A stretch of DNA of 64,000 nt from the NCBI GenBank assembly GCA_900549485.1, contig UROG01000006.1:9031-73030 (forward strand). Direction: 5' to 3'. This DNA comes from an uncultured Eubacteriales bacterium (GTDB lineage: Bacteria; Bacillota; Clostridia; Oscillospirales; Oscillospiraceae). Positions 1-7,760 of this stretch are shown here, in pieces. The notes under the pieces are model-generated. The model saw only the letters and a list, made by a program, of their open reading frames with translations. It was not told the origin of the DNA and ran no database searches. Each line of letters starts with the position of its first letter. Position 1 is the first letter of the stretch. The translations under genes and the position numbers were made by a program.

Positions 1-122
1 TCTGTGGTGCGGTAATTCTCTGCCCATTGGTTTTCAATATGGATCAGTGCCCATTGTCTGCGGCAAAATTTGAAATGCTGCAAACCGGAGAGCTGGAGAA
101 AGCTCTCCTCCGGATAGATCAC
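1..122 (-). CDS. cas4: Cas4 nuclease of type I-C CRISPR-Cas, N-terminal part, cut by window edge
   Basis: Reading the minus strand from a GTG at 122 gives about 40 residues beginning MIYPEESFLQLSGLQHFKFC and continuing RRQWALIHIENQWAENYRTT. This is the conserved Cas4 N-terminus, with the first Fe-S cysteine followed by RRQWAL. Cas4 is a RecB-like Fe-S exonuclease that helps select and trim spacers during adaptation. The GTG overlaps the cas7c stop by four bases (GTGA), which implies translational coupling. The position after cas7 is the standard type I-C order, so cas1, cas2 and the array should lie left of the window. The rest of the gene, including the catalytic core, is outside the window. 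Confidence 0.9.
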   Translation of the reverse strand, partial: MIYPEESFLQLSGLQHFKFCRRQWALIHIENQWAENYRTT

Positions 123-1009
123 CCCAGCCTTGTGTATGCAACGCCGACAGGCAGAGCCGCTTCATCCACCGTAACGGTGTAGTCATCATAGCTTCTGGGG
201 GTGGTAATATCGTCCTTGTGAGCGGCCTTCACCAAATCAAACAGCTTATGGGCAGGAGCGCATCCCAGCTCAGAGTCGTGCTTGAATATAATCAGATCCC
301 GCACGGCCATCTTGCCGCGAGCAGCGGAGTGGTCATTCTCAAACATGTTCAGGATTGCCGTCCACAACAGGTTCAGGTCATCCTCGGAGAATCCGGTTGT
401 CTTGCGGGCCAGATTGGCGGAGACGTAGCCCTCCACACGATACAGACCGTAGGGCACAATGTACTTGCGGCCCATTTCGGTTCCCTTCTTCTCCGCATCC
501 GCTTCTGTGGTAATGGCTACGCGAGTAATGGTGACCTCCTGGGGCATGATGGGGTCAACACTGCGTGCAAAACCCAGCTGCACCGGTCCGCGCACCTGAC
601 CGCAGTTCAGCGCGCCCTTGACAAAGGTGGTCATCACCGCACCGAAGGTACGGATATCATAGAAATTCCGGCACATGAAGTCCCGCAGCTTTTCGTCCAG
701 ATGATCGTCCTTCTTCTTGGCATCCTTCAGCTTGTCCGCGTCCACGCCCACATAAGCGCAGGCCTCCTTGTCACTGGTGTTCAGTGGGACGCTGTCCTTG
801 ATGTAGATACGGTAGCCCTCTTCCCCTTCCTTAGCCATCTCCACATAGTTGCGGATCTTGCGCTTCAGGCAGACGTCCGTCACAAGACCGTAGCCGGTCT
901 CAGGGTCCACACGGGGCATATTGCCCGCGTCTGGATCACCGTTCGGATTGCCGTTCTCCACGTCGAAAAACACTACAAATTCATACCGGTTCTTGATAGG
1001 CTCAGACAT
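119..1009 (-). CDS. cas7c: Type I-C Cascade backbone protein Cas7c (Csd2)
   Basis: A 296-residue Cas7/Csd2 protein that would polymerise along the crRNA as the backbone of the type I-C Cascade complex. The N-terminus reads MSEPIKNRYEFVVFFDVENG followed by NPNGDPDAG, typical of Csd2, and the length fits the family. The ATG at 1009 is preferred over the in-frame ATG at 1015 because the AGGAGG (about 1018-1023) sits at better spacing and the family N-terminus starts here. The start overlaps the end of cas8c by eight bases and the stop overlaps the cas4 start, so the genes are one transcript. No disruption is visible. Confidence 0.95.
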   Translation of the reverse strand: MSEPIKNRYEFVVFFDVENGNPNGDPDAGNMPRVDPETGYGLVTDVCLKRKIRNYVEMAKEGEEGYRIYIKDSVPLNTSDKEACAYVGVDADKLKDAKKKDDHLDEKLRDFMCRNFYDIRTFGAVMTTFVKGALNCGQVRGPVQLGFARSVDPIMPQEVTITRVAITTEADAEKKGTEMGRKYIVPYGLYRVEGYVSANLARKTTGFSEDDLNLLWTAILNMFENDHSAARGKMAVRDLIIFKHDSELGCAPAHKLFDLVKAAHKDDITTPRSYDDYTVTVDEAALPVGVAYTRLG

Positions 1010-2744
1010 TTTCATTCTCCTCCTTTTTTGTGTACCGTTTCTGTGTCTGGTGATAGTAACCAAGGTCGAAAGCACCCTGCTGCGTCAAAGTCATGCGGGT
1101 GGGATAGCTCTCACCCAGCACGCCCTTCAATGCGCTGACCTGCTTGTCAAAATAGACGCGTTTTCCGCTCTCCAGCTTCCGCAGATGCTTCTGATAGAGA
1201 TTATTCAGCACCGGAAAGATGCTGGCTGGCATGGCTGCTGCCGAGTTGAAATACTTATCCTTGATGGTTGCGTTGATGCCGGGATTTGCCGCCTGCTGTG
1301 CCGCCTCGTAAACGGAGAACAACCGACCCAGCGTGTAAGGAATGTTGGTACTGGCTTCGTTAAGACTCACGGTCAAAACCTCCTCTGGACAGTCTGTATG
1401 TGGATTTTTCAGATAATACGCCTTGATGATGGCCGCACGCCTATATGTGATATTCCGCTCCGCACGGATACGGAGCATTACGGCTTCCAGCAGCGACGCG
1501 GGGTAGAGTCCGCCGGAAAATACGGCACGTGCCGTGGCGCCCGCCATAGCAGGCGAAGGAGATTTGTCCTTGGCATTGGGATTCACCGTCTCCCGCAGCA
1601 GCGCCCACAGGTACAGCACACCTGGCTTTTCGTTTGCAGGCCTCACGATCTCAAGCCGCTCATAGTGCTCGTTAACATTCCGCATCAGCTTGCCGAAGCT
1701 GTCACGCAGAAAGAAGCGAACAGATAGTCGAGCCGCATTAGGCGCCAGTCCCAGAATGTAAAATGTGCGGTTTGGATCAACGCCCAAGTCAGTGCAGGGC
1801 CGCCCCGCAGCCAGTTCCCTCAAGGCCGTGCGCAGGTCGTTATCCGATATGGTCGATGGCATATTGTCGGACATGAAGGACATGAACAAGTCCTGATAAA
1901 CTGGCTCCGCGCCCTCCGCCCAGCAGACGATGGTGGTGTCACCGATGACCTGCACATTGTCTCTGTCCGCCAGCAGATGGTTCAACGCAGCGGTGTAAGC
2001 GAAGGCGGCGTATTTGCCCACCGGCGCGTTATAGTTCTGCTCCCGTCCGTAGGAGCAAAAAGCCGGCGCATTGAATGACACCAGCGCCGCCCCGCTGGAC
2101 TGAGCGTCCCGCACGCCCTTGATGGCTGGATGGGTGGCGGTGATCTCATCCTCACGGCCCGTGACAAGGCACTGCATTCTCACAGCGTCCTCGTCCACAC
2201 CGTCCCGGTATCTCTGCCACGCCTCGCGGATGGCGGTATCCTCATATGAATAGCAGCCATCCACCCGGAACAGCAAATTTCCGCCTGCGATGATCGTCTC
2301 GTACTGTCCGGACAAGGCGGGGTGTTCCTTCGCTTTTTCCGGCTGCCAGCTATCGAAGAAAGCCAGAATTGCCTTGGCAATTGACGAATCAACACCATCC
2401 AATACGGTATGGTGCAGGCTTGCCGCGGCACGGAAGCAGTCCCGGCTGCGTTCTGGCTTCCCCCTTTGGTCAATACCCATCAGGTAGGCTGAGTTATCCC
2501 ACAGGAAATTAGAAGCAATGCCCACGGTGCGTTTCACCGCTGACGGCAGGATCATTGACTGCGGACGCAGGACCGTCTTTTTCCCCATTGTTACTTCTTC
2601 CATGGTAGGGATCACCTGCATCACCTGTCCGTTTTTGTCCAGACATAGGGCAAAACTGATTTTTGCCGGGCTCCATCCGGGAGCGGCGATCTCGCCGCGC
2701 TTGAGAAGATCCTCGTAATACCGCGTCAGTGCTTGCAGGATCAT
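1002..2744 (-). CDS. cas8c: Type I-C Cascade large subunit Cas8c (Csd1)
   Basis: A 580-residue Csd1/Cas8c protein, normal for the family. It is expected to recognise the PAM, contact the target DNA and supply the Cas11c small subunit from an internal start, as known for type I-C. The N-terminus has the family pattern MILQALTRYYEDLLKRGEIA. The start overlaps the cas5c stop by four bases and the end overlaps cas7c by eight, so the operon is tightly coupled. Cas8c diverges quickly, so the assignment rests on overall resemblance plus its invariant place between cas5c and cas7c. Confidence 0.93.
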   Translation of the reverse strand: MILQALTRYYEDLLKRGEIAAPGWSPAKISFALCLDKNGQVMQVIPTMEEVTMGKKTVLRPQSMILPSAVKRTVGIASNFLWDNSAYLMGIDQRGKPERSRDCFRAAASLHHTVLDGVDSSIAKAILAFFDSWQPEKAKEHPALSGQYETIIAGGNLLFRVDGCYSYEDTAIREAWQRYRDGVDEDAVRMQCLVTGREDEITATHPAIKGVRDAQSSGAALVSFNAPAFCSYGREQNYNAPVGKYAAFAYTAALNHLLADRDNVQVIGDTTIVCWAEGAEPVYQDLFMSFMSDNMPSTISDNDLRTALRELAAGRPCTDLGVDPNRTFYILGLAPNAARLSVRFFLRDSFGKLMRNVNEHYERLEIVRPANEKPGVLYLWALLRETVNPNAKDKSPSPAMAGATARAVFSGGLYPASLLEAVMLRIRAERNITYRRAAIIKAYYLKNPHTDCPEEVLTVSLNEASTNIPYTLGRLFSVYEAAQQAANPGINATIKDKYFNSAAAMPASIFPVLNNLYQKHLRKLESGKRVYFDKQVSALKGVLGESYPTRMTLTQQGAFDLGYYHQTQKRYTKKEENENV

Positions 2745-3403
2745 CCCCTCACCTCCTCACTGTCCCACGGTGGCACGACCATCACGCCGTCCGTCAGGCT
2801 GGCGCGGAAGAACAGGGGCACGATGTTCTGTGGATCGGCATAGTCCATATCCAACAGCATCCAGCCCAGATCACGGGCGCCCTTCAGCTCCTCCGGACAG
2901 GTCGGCATCTCCGTACAGCGGCGGAAATGAGCAGGAAACTCCCGTGTACCGAAATAGGGTGCGCTGTAGCACTGCCCCCGTTCCAGACGCCGCATGATGA
3001 TGTCCTGAAATTTTCCGGCATTGTCGCCGGGCGCCGCGTTCTCCGTCAGGTCAAAATGTGCATCGATCACATAATGCACATCCCGCAGCACCATGGCAGC
3101 CCGCTGCTGAATGCTCTCCGGCGCGGCAAGATACAGTTCACCTTGTCCTTTTTCCATGACGGTTTTTACCTTGCGGGCGCTGATGGTGTCTTTCACCTCG
3201 TTGCGGCGAATATTGGTGAAGCGAATAGGACTGCACACACGGATTCGGTCAATGCGCCATTTCATACCGGGGTGCCAGTAAATGCTTTCCAGCAGTCCGC
3301 GAGCCGCCGATGGCGTCATGACGTCATAGCTGACGCGCTCCGTTTTCATTTCCGGCCGTGTGAAAAGCGCATAATCGCCCCACACTTCCACTTGTATCGC
3401 CAT
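2741..3403 (-). CDS. cas5c: Type I-C Cas5c (Cas5d) crRNA-processing protein
   Basis: A 220-residue Cas5d/Cas5c protein. In type I-C systems, which lack Cas6, Cas5c cuts the pre-crRNA and stays on the 5' handle. The N-terminus (MAIQVEVWGDYALFTRPEMK) and the stretch PSAARGLLESIYWHP are characteristic. A GGGGAGTG ribosome-binding site lies just upstream of the ATG at 3403. A 66-bp gap separates it from cas3, and it overlaps cas8c by four bases downstream. The protein looks intact. Confidence 0.94.
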   Translation of the reverse strand: MAIQVEVWGDYALFTRPEMKTERVSYDVMTPSAARGLLESIYWHPGMKWRIDRIRVCSPIRFTNIRRNEVKDTISARKVKTVMEKGQGELYLAAPESIQQRAAMVLRDVHYVIDAHFDLTENAAPGDNAGKFQDIIMRRLERGQCYSAPYFGTREFPAHFRRCTEMPTCPEELKGARDLGWMLLDMDYADPQNIVPLFFRASLTDGVMVVPPWDSEEVRG

Positions 3404-3469
3404 AAAATCACTCCCCTCTCTTTGTTTGTAAACATAGTTTATATGATATGGTGTCCAATAAAACGGACA

Positions 3470-5647
3470 TCAGATAAATTCTGCCTTACCTGCCTCCGGC
3501 TCCAGAGACAGACCCATAGTCTCGCTGTAAAGCGTTAAATCTGTCAATATCGCGCTGTCACCATCCAACGAGGGAACGTCCTGCGCCGTCAGCAGCGCCC
3601 CGGCATTATACAGCGCCTGAAAGTGCTTATCGTAAACGGATACGGCATAGCGTCCCAGCTTACGGTACAGACTCTTGGAGCACTCACCGTCTTGCAGGCG
3701 CTGAAGCAGGAGTGCGCCCTCGCCATAGGGAATGTAGACGGTATATGTATTCCGCTCAATGAGATGGAATGTCTCCGCCACCGTCCTGAACGGAAATTCA
3801 CAGCCCTCGATACCATGCGTAAATGCTTTGATAATGCCATGCTTATCCAGAGCATCGCCGGTCAGACCGCGCAGACTGTGAAAGTAGCGAGTCATCGTCT
3901 CAGGCGCGGCAGGGTCACGATCCTCGCCCAGCGCTTCTTTGGCCGCTCCGACAGCGGTTTGGAACAACAACGGCGGCAGTTCTGTACGTTCAAAGATCGT
4001 GACAACGCTCTCGTCCGCAGGACGCTTTCCTTCACGGTTGCATCGCCCCGCCGCCTGCATGACGGAATCCAGCCCCGCCAGCTCCCGGTACACGGCAGGG
4101 AAATCCACATCGACACCCGCTTCGATCAGCGAGGTGGAGACCACCCTGCACGTTTTGCCATGCTTCAGTCGTTCTCTGATCTCACCAAGCAGCGCCTGAC
4201 GCTGGGCAGGGATCATCAGTGTAGACAGGTGGTAGCAGCCCTCCGGCGGCAGCAGCGCATACAGGCTTTGAGCCGCTTTGCGGCTGTTGACGATACAAAG
4301 AACCTGCCGCTGTTTACTCAGCTGCTCCGCAAGCGCTTCGTCCGTCAGCGTTCCGGTCTGCCGGAAGGTAACACGGCGGAACCGGTCATACAACGCTCCC
4401 GTCTGCGGGCAAAGTTCCGTCACGGGACAGCTTGGCGCATAGGTATGCAGCAGATCGCCCAGCGACGGCTGCGTTGCGGTGCAAAGCATCACCGTGGAGC
4501 GAAACTGTTCCGCCAGCGAAGCTATGGCCGCCACGCAGGGCCGCAGATGCGGCAGCGGCAGCATCTGCGCCTCGTCGAAGATAATAACGCTGTTGGCAAG
4601 ATTGTGCAGCTTGCGGCACCGGGAAGAGCGTGCGGCGTACATGGACTCAAAAAGCTGCACTGCCGTGGTCACTACCACCGGCATGTCCCAATTTTCTGTG
4701 GCCAGCGCTTTCCGGACAGCCTCCGCCGGTGCGCCGTCGGAGAGATCGAACTGTACGGCGGAATGGTGTTCCAGCACATTGCCGCTCCCCAGAATATCCC
4801 GGAACACCTGAGCATTCTGTTCGATGATGGAGGTATACGGAATGACGTAGATAACCCGCTGCATCCCGTGCTCCGCCGCATGACGCAGCGCAAAGGCCAG
4901 CGACGCCACCGTCTTTCCGCCGCCGGTAGGGACAGTCAGCGTGTAAATTCCTTTTGGTTTGCTTCCGGCTTCTATACAGGTGTTCAGCATCTCACAGCGC
5001 AGCCGGTTCAGCTCCGTCCTTGGCTGCTGCCACGGCTCGATATACGCTTGCAGCCGCTCCAGCAGCATGGGGATATCATCATATCCGCCCCGCCCCCTCT
5101 CGCCGTTCATGAACTGCTCTGTATCCAGAAAATCGGCGTCCACCAGACAGGAATAGAGCATCCTTGTCCAGAAGGCCGCTTGCAGGGGAGCTAACCTTTG
5201 CGCCTCAGAGGCCATCGGCGGCGGTAATTTCACGCCGCAGTCACCGCAGCGCTCCATGCATTGCTCCTCCCGTCCTTTCAGGAGTCTTCCATATAAGGTG
5301 CCATCATCTTTCCGGGCCGTCCGCATGTTGCCGAAGTCCGGAAGACCTCCGTGATGCCCAGCCACGCAGGCGGATATATAGCGGTTTCCCCGTATGGCAC
5401 AAGCTACCGCACCCGCTGTGGCGTGGTCAACAATGGGGCCGTCATTCAGCAGACGATTCTGAAAAGCATCCGTGCATTTACCGATGTCGTGTGTCAGTAC
5501 TGCCAGTTTTCCATCGGCCTCCGCCCCAAATGCCGCCGCAAATTTGCGGCACAGCTCAGCCGTGCCTGTCAAGTGCTGGGCAACCGTCTGATATTTCATA
5601 TTGCCATCGGCATTTTCCCGAACATGTGCATAGTACTGCAAAACCAT
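3470..5647 (-). CDS. cas3: CRISPR-associated helicase-nuclease Cas3 (HD plus DExD/H helicase)
   Basis: A 725-residue Cas3. An N-terminal HD nuclease domain (about residues 1-200) shows LTHDIGK and VAGHHGG. It is followed by a superfamily 2 helicase with Walker A TVPTGGGKT, Walker B variant FDEAQ, motif III CTATQ and motif VI AAGRCNREG. Cas3 is recruited by Cascade to unwind and degrade target DNA. The ATG at 5647 follows AGAAGGAG at short spacing, and a GTG directly before it (5650) is the alternative. All catalytic motifs are visible, so interference should be functional. It is the first gene of the operon. Confidence 0.95.
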   Translation of the reverse strand: MVLQYYAHVRENADGNMKYQTVAQHLTGTAELCRKFAAAFGAEADGKLAVLTHDIGKCTDAFQNRLLNDGPIVDHATAGAVACAIRGNRYISACVAGHHGGLPDFGNMRTARKDDGTLYGRLLKGREEQCMERCGDCGVKLPPPMASEAQRLAPLQAAFWTRMLYSCLVDADFLDTEQFMNGERGRGGYDDIPMLLERLQAYIEPWQQPRTELNRLRCEMLNTCIEAGSKPKGIYTLTVPTGGGKTVASLAFALRHAAEHGMQRVIYVIPYTSIIEQNAQVFRDILGSGNVLEHHSAVQFDLSDGAPAEAVRKALATENWDMPVVVTTAVQLFESMYAARSSRCRKLHNLANSVIIFDEAQMLPLPHLRPCVAAIASLAEQFRSTVMLCTATQPSLGDLLHTYAPSCPVTELCPQTGALYDRFRRVTFRQTGTLTDEALAEQLSKQRQVLCIVNSRKAAQSLYALLPPEGCYHLSTLMIPAQRQALLGEIRERLKHGKTCRVVSTSLIEAGVDVDFPAVYRELAGLDSVMQAAGRCNREGKRPADESVVTIFERTELPPLLFQTAVGAAKEALGEDRDPAAPETMTRYFHSLRGLTGDALDKHGIIKAFTHGIEGCEFPFRTVAETFHLIERNTYTVYIPYGEGALLLQRLQDGECSKSLYRKLGRYAVSVYDKHFQALYNAGALLTAQDVPSLDGDSAILTDLTLYSETMGLSLEPEAGKAEFI

Positions 5648-5900
5648 CACTCCTTCTATGCTCTACTAACTTCTCTCCTTAAAATGACTTACTGTTCCTC
5701 TGCCTTGAATGCCGTTTATCCCTCGTAATAGTTGGACTGCGGCATTACCATCGAAACATGCGCCATTTTTACGATGTGTCAGCATATCCAAGCACACATC
5801 CTGTGTTCTCAGGCTTCTTGGCGTCTGCGGAGATGCCATACTTCTCTGCTGTCTATGTAATGGATATATATTCCAAGGACATTTTCCTTATCAAAACAGC

Positions 5901-5931
5901 AAAAACAGTCCTGCATAAAGCACAGGACTGT
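5901..5931 (-). terminator. Intrinsic terminator-like hairpin, minus strand
   Basis: Perfect 9-bp arms ACAGTCCTG (5905-5913) and CAGGACTGT (5923-5931) around a 9-nt loop. Read on the minus strand, the hairpin is followed by a run of U (AAAAA at 5901-5905 on the plus strand). It would end a minus-strand transcript coming from beyond 5931, where no intact gene remains, or shield the cas operon from read-through. Confidence 0.6.
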
Positions 5932-6045
5932 TGGATAGCGCGGCTGGTGATCTGCCCTGTCGCAGCTTTTATTGTATATCTTTTGTTGTAGTATATTCTT
6001 TTCTGTGAACAATGTCAAGCAAACTTCGCCTTTCTATACATGAAA

Positions 6046-6082
6046 TTTGCACATGAACGGGATTTTCCCGGTCATGTGCAAA
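6046..6082. repeat. Long inverted repeat, 17-bp arms with one mismatch
   Basis: Left arm 6046-6062 begins TTTGCACATGA and right arm 6066-6082 ends TCATGTGCAAA, separated by only three bases. There is one mismatch in 17 pairs. Neither strand has a convincing U-tract after it, so it is not a standard terminator. It could be an operator, a transposon-end remnant or a structured RNA segment. Confidence 0.75.
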
Positions 6083-6135
6083 AAGAATCACCTCTCACGG
6101 ACAAATGACTGCGATTATAATCGGCAAGGCTTTCC

Positions 6136-6576
6136 ATGATTTGTGGCTTTTTCGTTTCCTTTGTCGGTACAGAAGAACTCGGGCATTTGGAAATGGTTGG
6201 GGCGATCGTCCACCAGCTCACACGGGATCTTACGCCGGACGAAATAAAGTGTGCAGGCTTTGACGCATACTTTGTTGATCATACTGCGGGAATATACCCC
6301 GCGTCCGCATCAGGTTCGCCGTGGAACGCAGCCGGAATAGGCGTCAAGGGCGACGTACTTGCAGATCTGAACGAGGACCTTGCAGCAGAACAGAAAGCAA
6401 GAGTCACGTATGACAATATTCTTCGTTTAAGCGATGATCCGGATGTGAACGACGTAATACGCTTCCTGAGAGAGCGGGAAGTAGTCCATTACCAGCGCTT
6501 CGGCGAGGGCTTGCGCCTTGCTATGGATAGACTCGACAGTAAAAATTATTACTCCTGCAATCCGGCATTTGATTAA
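6136..6576 (+). pseudogene. Manganese catalase / CotJC-like protein, N-terminus missing
   Basis: From GTEELGHLEMV (about 6166) to the stop, the frame matches the non-heme manganese catalase/CotJC family: GFDAYFVDHT, DLAAEQKARVTYDNIL, REVVHYQRFGE, LDSKN. The family's first roughly 60 residues, which carry the first metal-ligand glutamate and the FGG/GELAA region, are absent. They are replaced by MICGFFVSFV, with no homologous frame upstream. Ligands in EELGH, AAEQ and VVHYQ remain, but one metal ligand is gone, so activity is doubtful. No clear ribosome-binding site precedes the frame. It is best read as a fragment left by deletion or recombination at about 6160. Confidence 0.85.
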
Positions 6577-6629
6577 AGCAGGAAACGATACGCTGCAATT
6601 TTCATGTCCCTCCGATATCGGATACCCGC

Positions 6630-6782
6630 CATCGGAGGGGCAAATCACTATCACAGAAAATCAGCCGGGGCATTGCTTCCGGACTTTCTTATGCCGATAT
6701 TGCCCGGAACATCAGCAATGTGTCCAAAGCGCCGCTGTCGATGGCAAAACACCGTATGCTGCAAGTATCAGCAATTGCATGA
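6630..6782 (+). pseudogene. Possible fragment of a phage minor head (SPP1 gp7-like) protein
   Basis: The plus-strand frame from 6630 to the TGA at 6782 encodes about 50 residues containing ISRGIASGLSYADIARNISN. This resembles the helical stretch before the RTE motif in phage head-morphogenesis proteins (SPP1 gp7 family). The frame lacks a start codon and the RTE segment. The resemblance is from memory only and short, so it is offered tentatively as a decayed prophage remnant. It could also be chance. Confidence 0.3.
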
Positions 6783-6822
6783 TTATTCCAAATGGCATTG
6801 AATACCTCTGCGAAAAGGTTCT

Positions 6823-6875
6823 AAAAAAAGTTGGGGTTATGCATCCAAAAAGGATGACCTGCCCCAACTTTTTTT
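6823..6875. terminator. Strong bidirectional intrinsic terminator
   Basis: Perfect 14-bp arms AAAAAAAGTTGGGG (6823-6836) and CCCCAACTTTTTTT (6862-6875). A 25-nt loop contains a small inner hairpin (CATCC/GGATG). The A-run and T-run allow termination in both directions. It ends the minus-strand tetR transcript and isolates the decayed patch on its left. Confidence 0.85.
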
Positions 6876-6913
6876 CATGATTTTTCAGCTAAAAAATGAT
6901 ATTCAATTCCCGC

Positions 6914-7519
6914 TCACAGCGCAGTGCGCAGCTCAGGCGGCATACGGTATTGCGGCTTTACATGATAAGCCACCTCGGCATACTGCCGTGCGCGCTCACG
7001 CAGAGAAAAGTTTCCGTTCTGACTGCACCACACATACAGCTCGTGTATTATAAGATCGGTCGCAATGTGCGACAGCAGCTCCGGCGGCTCCTCTGTCTCG
7101 ATAATGCCGGATCTGGCGCAGTTCTTGGCAAGTGTGGCAAAAAGATCATCCAGCGCATGGACAGCGTCGCGTATGCCCTGCGGCGACTCAAACTGCATGA
7201 TGAACAGCGTACTTGTAAGCCTTGGACCGAAATCAAGCGCTATCGCGATGAAGCGGTCAAACAGCAGCCATATACGTTCAAAATCGTTTTCCGCATCCGC
7301 GAATTTCCGGAAGCTCTCCTCGTCGTTCTGCTGCGGCTTGGCAACAACATAATCCAGAATACTGCGTTTTCCTTTGAATACCGTATAGAAAACCGAGCGT
7401 GAAACGTGCGCAGCTTCGCATATTCCGTTGACGCTGACATTGTTGTAGCCCTCGTCCCTGAACAGTTCTATCGCGCATTTCGCAATGCTTTCTTTAAGCC
7501 GATAAGCGGAATCCTGCAC
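6914..7519 (-). CDS. TetR/AcrR-family transcriptional regulator
   Basis: A 201-residue regulator with an N-terminal TetR helix-turn-helix (about residues 10-57: AIELFRDEGYNNVSVNGICE, then HVSRSVFYTVFKGKRSIL) and a divergent C-terminal ligand domain. The start is a GTG at 7519, eight bases after AGAGGAG. It is transcribed away from the oxidoreductase/HypAB/dehydratase run. An inverted repeat with 9-bp arms sits right before its start, so it probably represses itself and the divergent genes. The ligand cannot be read from the sequence, but by context it may be a substrate or product of the neighbouring enzymes. Confidence 0.9.
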   Translation of the reverse strand: MQDSAYRLKESIAKCAIELFRDEGYNNVSVNGICEAAHVSRSVFYTVFKGKRSILDYVVAKPQQNDEESFRKFADAENDFERIWLLFDRFIAIALDFGPRLTSTLFIMQFESPQGIRDAVHALDDLFATLAKNCARSGIIETEEPPELLSHIATDLIIHELYVWCSQNGNFSLRERARQYAEVAYHVKPQYRMPPELRTAL

Positions 7520-7538
7520 AAAAAACGCTCCTCTCGCG

Positions 7539-7559
7539 CTGTCCTTATTTTAAGGACAG
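7539..7559. promoter_or_regulatory. Candidate TetR operator (inverted repeat)
   Basis: Perfect 9-bp arms CTGTCCTTA (7539-7547) and TAAGGACAG (7551-7559) with a 3-bp centre, just upstream of the tetR GTG start in the divergent intergenic region. Its length and symmetry suit a TetR dimer site. A related half-element TTGTCCATAAATGTCAA follows at about 7569. The binding claim is inference. Confidence 0.55.
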
Positions 7560-7657
7560 TTTACGATATTTGTCCATAAATGTCAACTTCTCCTCAGGAC
7601 TGTCGGCAAATATTTTGCAGTTTTTTTGTGAGTTATGCCAAAAAACTTGTTGGCTTG

Positions 7658-7686
7658 TTGACTATTTTAAACAAATTAAGTACGAT
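7658..7686 (+). promoter_or_regulatory. Candidate sigma-A promoter of the oxidoreductase operon
   Basis: TTGACT at 7658-7663 and TACGAT at 7681-7686 are separated by exactly 17 bp in an A/T-rich stretch. This would start transcription near 7693, about 70 bases before the ATG at 7761. Confidence 0.5.
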
Positions 7687-7760
7687 TGCAGCAGCTTTAT
7701 TATAAAAATAACAAGCAGATCCGAACACCGTTTTATTTTATCAGGAGGCTCGAAAAATCA

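Larger units (their letters stand above)
5648..6135. other. Gene-poor region upstream of the cas operon
   Basis: About 490 bp with no supportable gene. It must hold the cas3 promoter on the minus strand, but no clear -35/-10 pair was found. It contains a minus-strand terminator-like hairpin (5901-5931) and a long inverted repeat (6046-6082), listed separately. Short frames here show no family resemblance. Together with the truncated catalase next to it, the region reads as a recombination scar at the edge of the CRISPR locus. Confidence 0.5.
6577..6913. other. Gene-poor region with hairpins and a possible phage fragment
   Basis: About 340 bp between the catalase fragment and the TetR gene. 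It contains a stem with arms CCCTCCGAT and ATCGGAGGG (about 6608-6640), a possible phage-protein remnant (6630-6782) and a strong bidirectional terminator (6823-6875). No intact gene is supported. Confidence 0.5.

Noticed and set aside
3623..5194. Long open frame (523 codons) antisense to cas3
   Set aside because: It lies entirely opposite the intact cas3 frame, encodes a basic low-complexity sequence with no family resemblance and lacks a ribosome-binding site. It arises from codon bias of cas3.
5648..6135. A CRISPR array or leader next to cas3
   Set aside because: No direct repeats of 28-37 bp at regular spacing occur here. The single inverted repeats do not recur. In type I-C the array normally follows cas2, left of the window.
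6136..6576. Functional short manganese catalase
   Set aside because: About 60 conserved N-terminal residues including a metal ligand are missing and no upstream frame supplies them, so it was called a pseudogene.
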